A stretch of 7,456 bases of DNA, taken from positions 1 to 7,456 of the forward strand of contig JAUHYJ010000170.1 in NCBI GenBank assembly GCA_030425785.1, written 5' to 3'. Below, one piece after another: positions 5,903 to 7,456 of this stretch; the stretch's first letter is position 1, and each line of letters opens with the position of its first letter. The DNA is from Acidimicrobiia bacterium. GTDB lineage: Bacteria; Actinomycetota; Acidimicrobiia; Acidimicrobiales; Ilumatobacteraceae. The notes beneath the pieces are model-generated. The model worked only from the letters and a program-made list of their open reading frames with translations, had not been told where the DNA came from and did no database searches. A program made the position numbers and the translations under genes.

Positions 5903-6942
5903 TCGCCGTCATGATCGCCGGCGCCGTCGCGACGCTCATCTCGCTGTTCGGCACCCGCTACCTGATCATCTTCTTCCGGCGCAGTGGCCAGGGGCAGCCG
6001 ATCCTCGGCAAGGAGGACCACGGTCCCGAGCACCACATGGCCAAGCAGGGCACGCCGACCATGGGCGGGCTGGCGATCGTGGTCGCCGCCTTCGTCGGAT
6101 GGATCGTCGCCCACGTGCGAGACATCGCGTTCTCCGACCAGGCGATGATCGTCTGGGTCGGCATCCTCCTCATGGCCTTCATGGGGTTCCTCGACGACTA
6201 CATCAAGGTCCGCAAGCGCCACAACCGGGGCATCTTCTGGAAGCAGAAGAACTACATCACGATGCTGATGAGCTTCGGTCTCGCCTGGTGGCTCGTCGCT
6301 GCCACCGGCATCGCCGAATCGATCTCGCTCGTCCGTGCCGGCGATCTCGGCTTCGAGGTGCCCACGGCGGTCTGGGTGATCTGGGCCGGCGCCATCATCT
6401 GGGCGACCACCAACGCCGTCAACGTCACCGACGGCCTCGACGGCCTGGCCGGCGGGTCGGCCCTGATGGGCTTCGGCGCGTTCATGATCATCGGCTACTG
6501 GGAGTTCCGCAACCCCGACATCTACGACGCCGTCGTCAACCCGCTCGACATGGGCGTCATGGCGGCCGCCTTCGCCGGCGCCTGCCTCGGATTCCTGTGG
6601 TGGAACGCGGCGCCCGCCCGCATCTTCATGGGCGACGTCGGGGCGCTCGCCATCGGCGCCGCGCTGGCGTTCATGGCGCTCACCCTGAACACCCATCTGC
6701 TGCTCCCGCTGATCTGCGGCATCAACGTGATGGAAGCCGGCTCGGTCGCCGTCCAGATGGGCGTGTTCAAGGCGTCGGGGCGTCGCAAGCGGCTCTTCCG
6801 CATGTCGCCGATCCACCACCACTTCGAGCTCGGGGGCTGGCCCGAGACCACCGTGATCATCCGCTTCTGGCTCATCTCGAGCATCTGCGTCGCATCCGCC
6901 CTCGCGATCTACATCGCCGACTACACCGCGCAGGTGGGCTGA
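5899..6942 (+). CDS. mraY: MraY, phospho-N-acetylmuramoyl-pentapeptide transferase
   Basis: A 347-residue polytopic membrane enzyme that transfers phospho-MurNAc-pentapeptide from UDP to undecaprenyl phosphate, forming lipid I on the cytoplasmic face. Family motifs: HHMAKQGTPTMGG (45-57); LDDYIKVRKR with D99-D100; NAVNVTDGLDGLAGG with N175 and D178; NAAPARIFMGDVG with D246, a Mg2+-site residue by family comparison; and MSPIHHHFELGGW with H306-H308. Many hydrophobic stretches fit the usual ten membrane helices, and length is typical (E. coli 360). The start is taken as GTG 5899 because it overlaps the murE stop (GTGA), although the upstream purine stretch is weak. ATG 5911, four codons later, is a possible alternative. 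murF, usually just before mraY, is absent here. Two bases separate mraY from murD. Confidence 0.97.
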   Translation: MIAVMIAGAVATLISLFGTRYLIIFFRRSGQGQPILGKEDHGPEHHMAKQGTPTMGGLAIVVAAFVGWIVAHVRDIAFSDQAMIVWVGILLMAFMGFLDDYIKVRKRHNRGIFWKQKNYITMLMSFGLAWWLVAATGIAESISLVRAGDLGFEVPTAVWVIWAGAIIWATTNAVNVTDGLDGLAGGSALMGFGAFMIIGYWEFRNPDIYDAVVNPLDMGVMAAAFAGACLGFLWWNAAPARIFMGDVGALAIGAALAFMALTLNTHLLLPLICGINVMEAGSVAVQMGVFKASGRRKRLFRMSPIHHHFELGGWPETTVIIRFWLISSICVASALAIYIADYTAQVG

Positions 6943-6944
6943 CC

Positions 6945-7456
6945 GTGCGTGTCCTCGTCCACGGCCTCGCGATCACCGGTGCCTCGACCGTGCGGGCGCT
7001 GCTGCGCCACGGTCACGAGGTGACCGTCACCGACGACGCGATCGACGATGCGAAGCGCGCCCTCGCGACCGAGTCGGGCGTCGAACTCGGTTCGCTGCCG
7101 TCCGACGACGAGCTGGCCGGCTGGGTCGCCGACTTCGACCTCGTGTCGCCTGCCCCGGCCGTGCCCGAGGGGCACCCGCTGGTCCAGGCGGCGATCGCGG
7201 CCGGCGTCCCGGTCCGCACCGAGATCGAGATCGCGTATCGCTGGGAGCAGGAGCGCCCCGGCGGACCGCGACCGATCCTCGCCGTCACCGGCACCGACGG
7301 CAAGACGTCGACGACCGAGCTCACGGTGGCGATCCTGCGCGCAGCCGGCCTGCACACCGAGGCGCTCGGCAACACCGACACCCCGCTCGTCGACGCGATC
7401 GACGACGACGGCTTCGACGCCTTCGTCGTCGAGTGCACCAGCTTCCGACTGGCGTT
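6945..7456 (+). CDS. murD: MurD, UDP-MurNAc-L-alanine:D-glutamate ligase (5' part)
   Basis: The frame stays open from GTG 6945 to the window edge, giving the first 170 residues. The N-terminal nucleotide-binding domain shows GLAITGAS near the start and SPAPAVPEGHPLVQAA with VRTEIEIAYRW, which match MurD's SPG-P-HP and GEIEL regions. The ATP-binding domain shows T115-G-T-D-G-K120-T-S, then G142-N143-T-D-T-P and VVE163-CTSFRL. The last two correspond to MurD's GNIG-P and ELSSFQL motifs, with N143 and E163 in the positions of the conserved Asn and Glu. MurD adds D-Glu to UDP-MurNAc-L-Ala in the cytoplasm. AGGTGGG lies 6 bases before the GTG, inside the end of mraY. Several motif residues differ from the usual (Asp for Asn in the P-loop, TDT for IG), but order and spacing are intact. 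Truncated only by the window end. Confidence 0.93.
   Translation, partial: MRVLVHGLAITGASTVRALLRHGHEVTVTDDAIDDAKRALATESGVELGSLPSDDELAGWVADFDLVSPAPAVPEGHPLVQAAIAAGVPVRTEIEIAYRWEQERPGGPRPILAVTGTDGKTSTTELTVAILRAAGLHTEALGNTDTPLVDAIDDDGFDAFVVECTSFRLA

Noticed and set aside
5581..6822. Open antisense frame of 413 codons opposite murE end and mraY, with a poly-Val stretch
   Set aside because: The poly-Val run is only the reverse complement of the threonine triplet tract, and the rest is Asp/His/Glu/Gly-rich shadow sequence.
1..7456. Mobile element, CRISPR array, tRNA, rRNA or novel defence-type system
   Set aside because: No transposase, spaced direct repeats, cloverleaf or unknown gene cassette seen; apart from the first 163 bases every gene belongs to a known dcw family.

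Overview
The window is the first part of a division and cell wall (dcw) cluster from a high-GC bacterium. All complete genes are on the + strand, in the order mraZ, rsmH, ftsL-like, ftsI, murE, mraY, then the 5' part of murD. The first 163 bases hold the 3' end of an unrelated or unrecognised gene. Very high GC with strong G/C third positions, actinobacterial-type MraZ and MraY, a class B PBP with a long basic cytoplasmic tail, and a MurE carrying the meso-DAP motif DNPR all point to an actinobacterium. A deep-branching lineage such as Acidimicrobiia is my guess from overall feel and is not proven by the sequence.

Layout. Bases 1-163: end of an unknown upstream gene, followed by a GC-rich hairpin (173-189) that could be its terminator. 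Bases 164-364: the only real intergenic region. It holds a stretch with GG at exact 10-bp intervals (211-290), a plausible promoter (264-293) within that stretch, and a 5' leader with two competing hairpins before a clear ribosome binding site. From 365 onward the genes are packed with overlaps of 1-4 bases or gaps of 2-3 bases, so the cluster reads as one translationally coupled operon.

How the genes work together. MraZ is the DNA-binding regulator of the operon. RsmH methylates C1402 of 16S rRNA. The FtsL-like protein and FtsI belong to the septal machinery; FtsI is the septal transpeptidase. MurD and MurE add D-Glu and meso-DAP to UDP-MurNAc-Ala in the cytoplasm. MraY then transfers phospho-MurNAc-pentapeptide to undecaprenyl phosphate at the membrane, making lipid I. 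The step between MurE and MraY, addition of D-Ala-D-Ala by MurF, has no gene here although murF usually sits exactly between murE and mraY.

I found no mobile elements, CRISPR arrays, tRNA or rRNA genes, and no evidence of an undescribed system. The points of most interest are the 10-bp phased operator-like array, the missing murF, with an in-frame 12-bp repeat encoding a poly-Thr MurE tail at that same junction, a similar 12-bp repeat at the end of mraZ, and the altered signature motifs in MurD.
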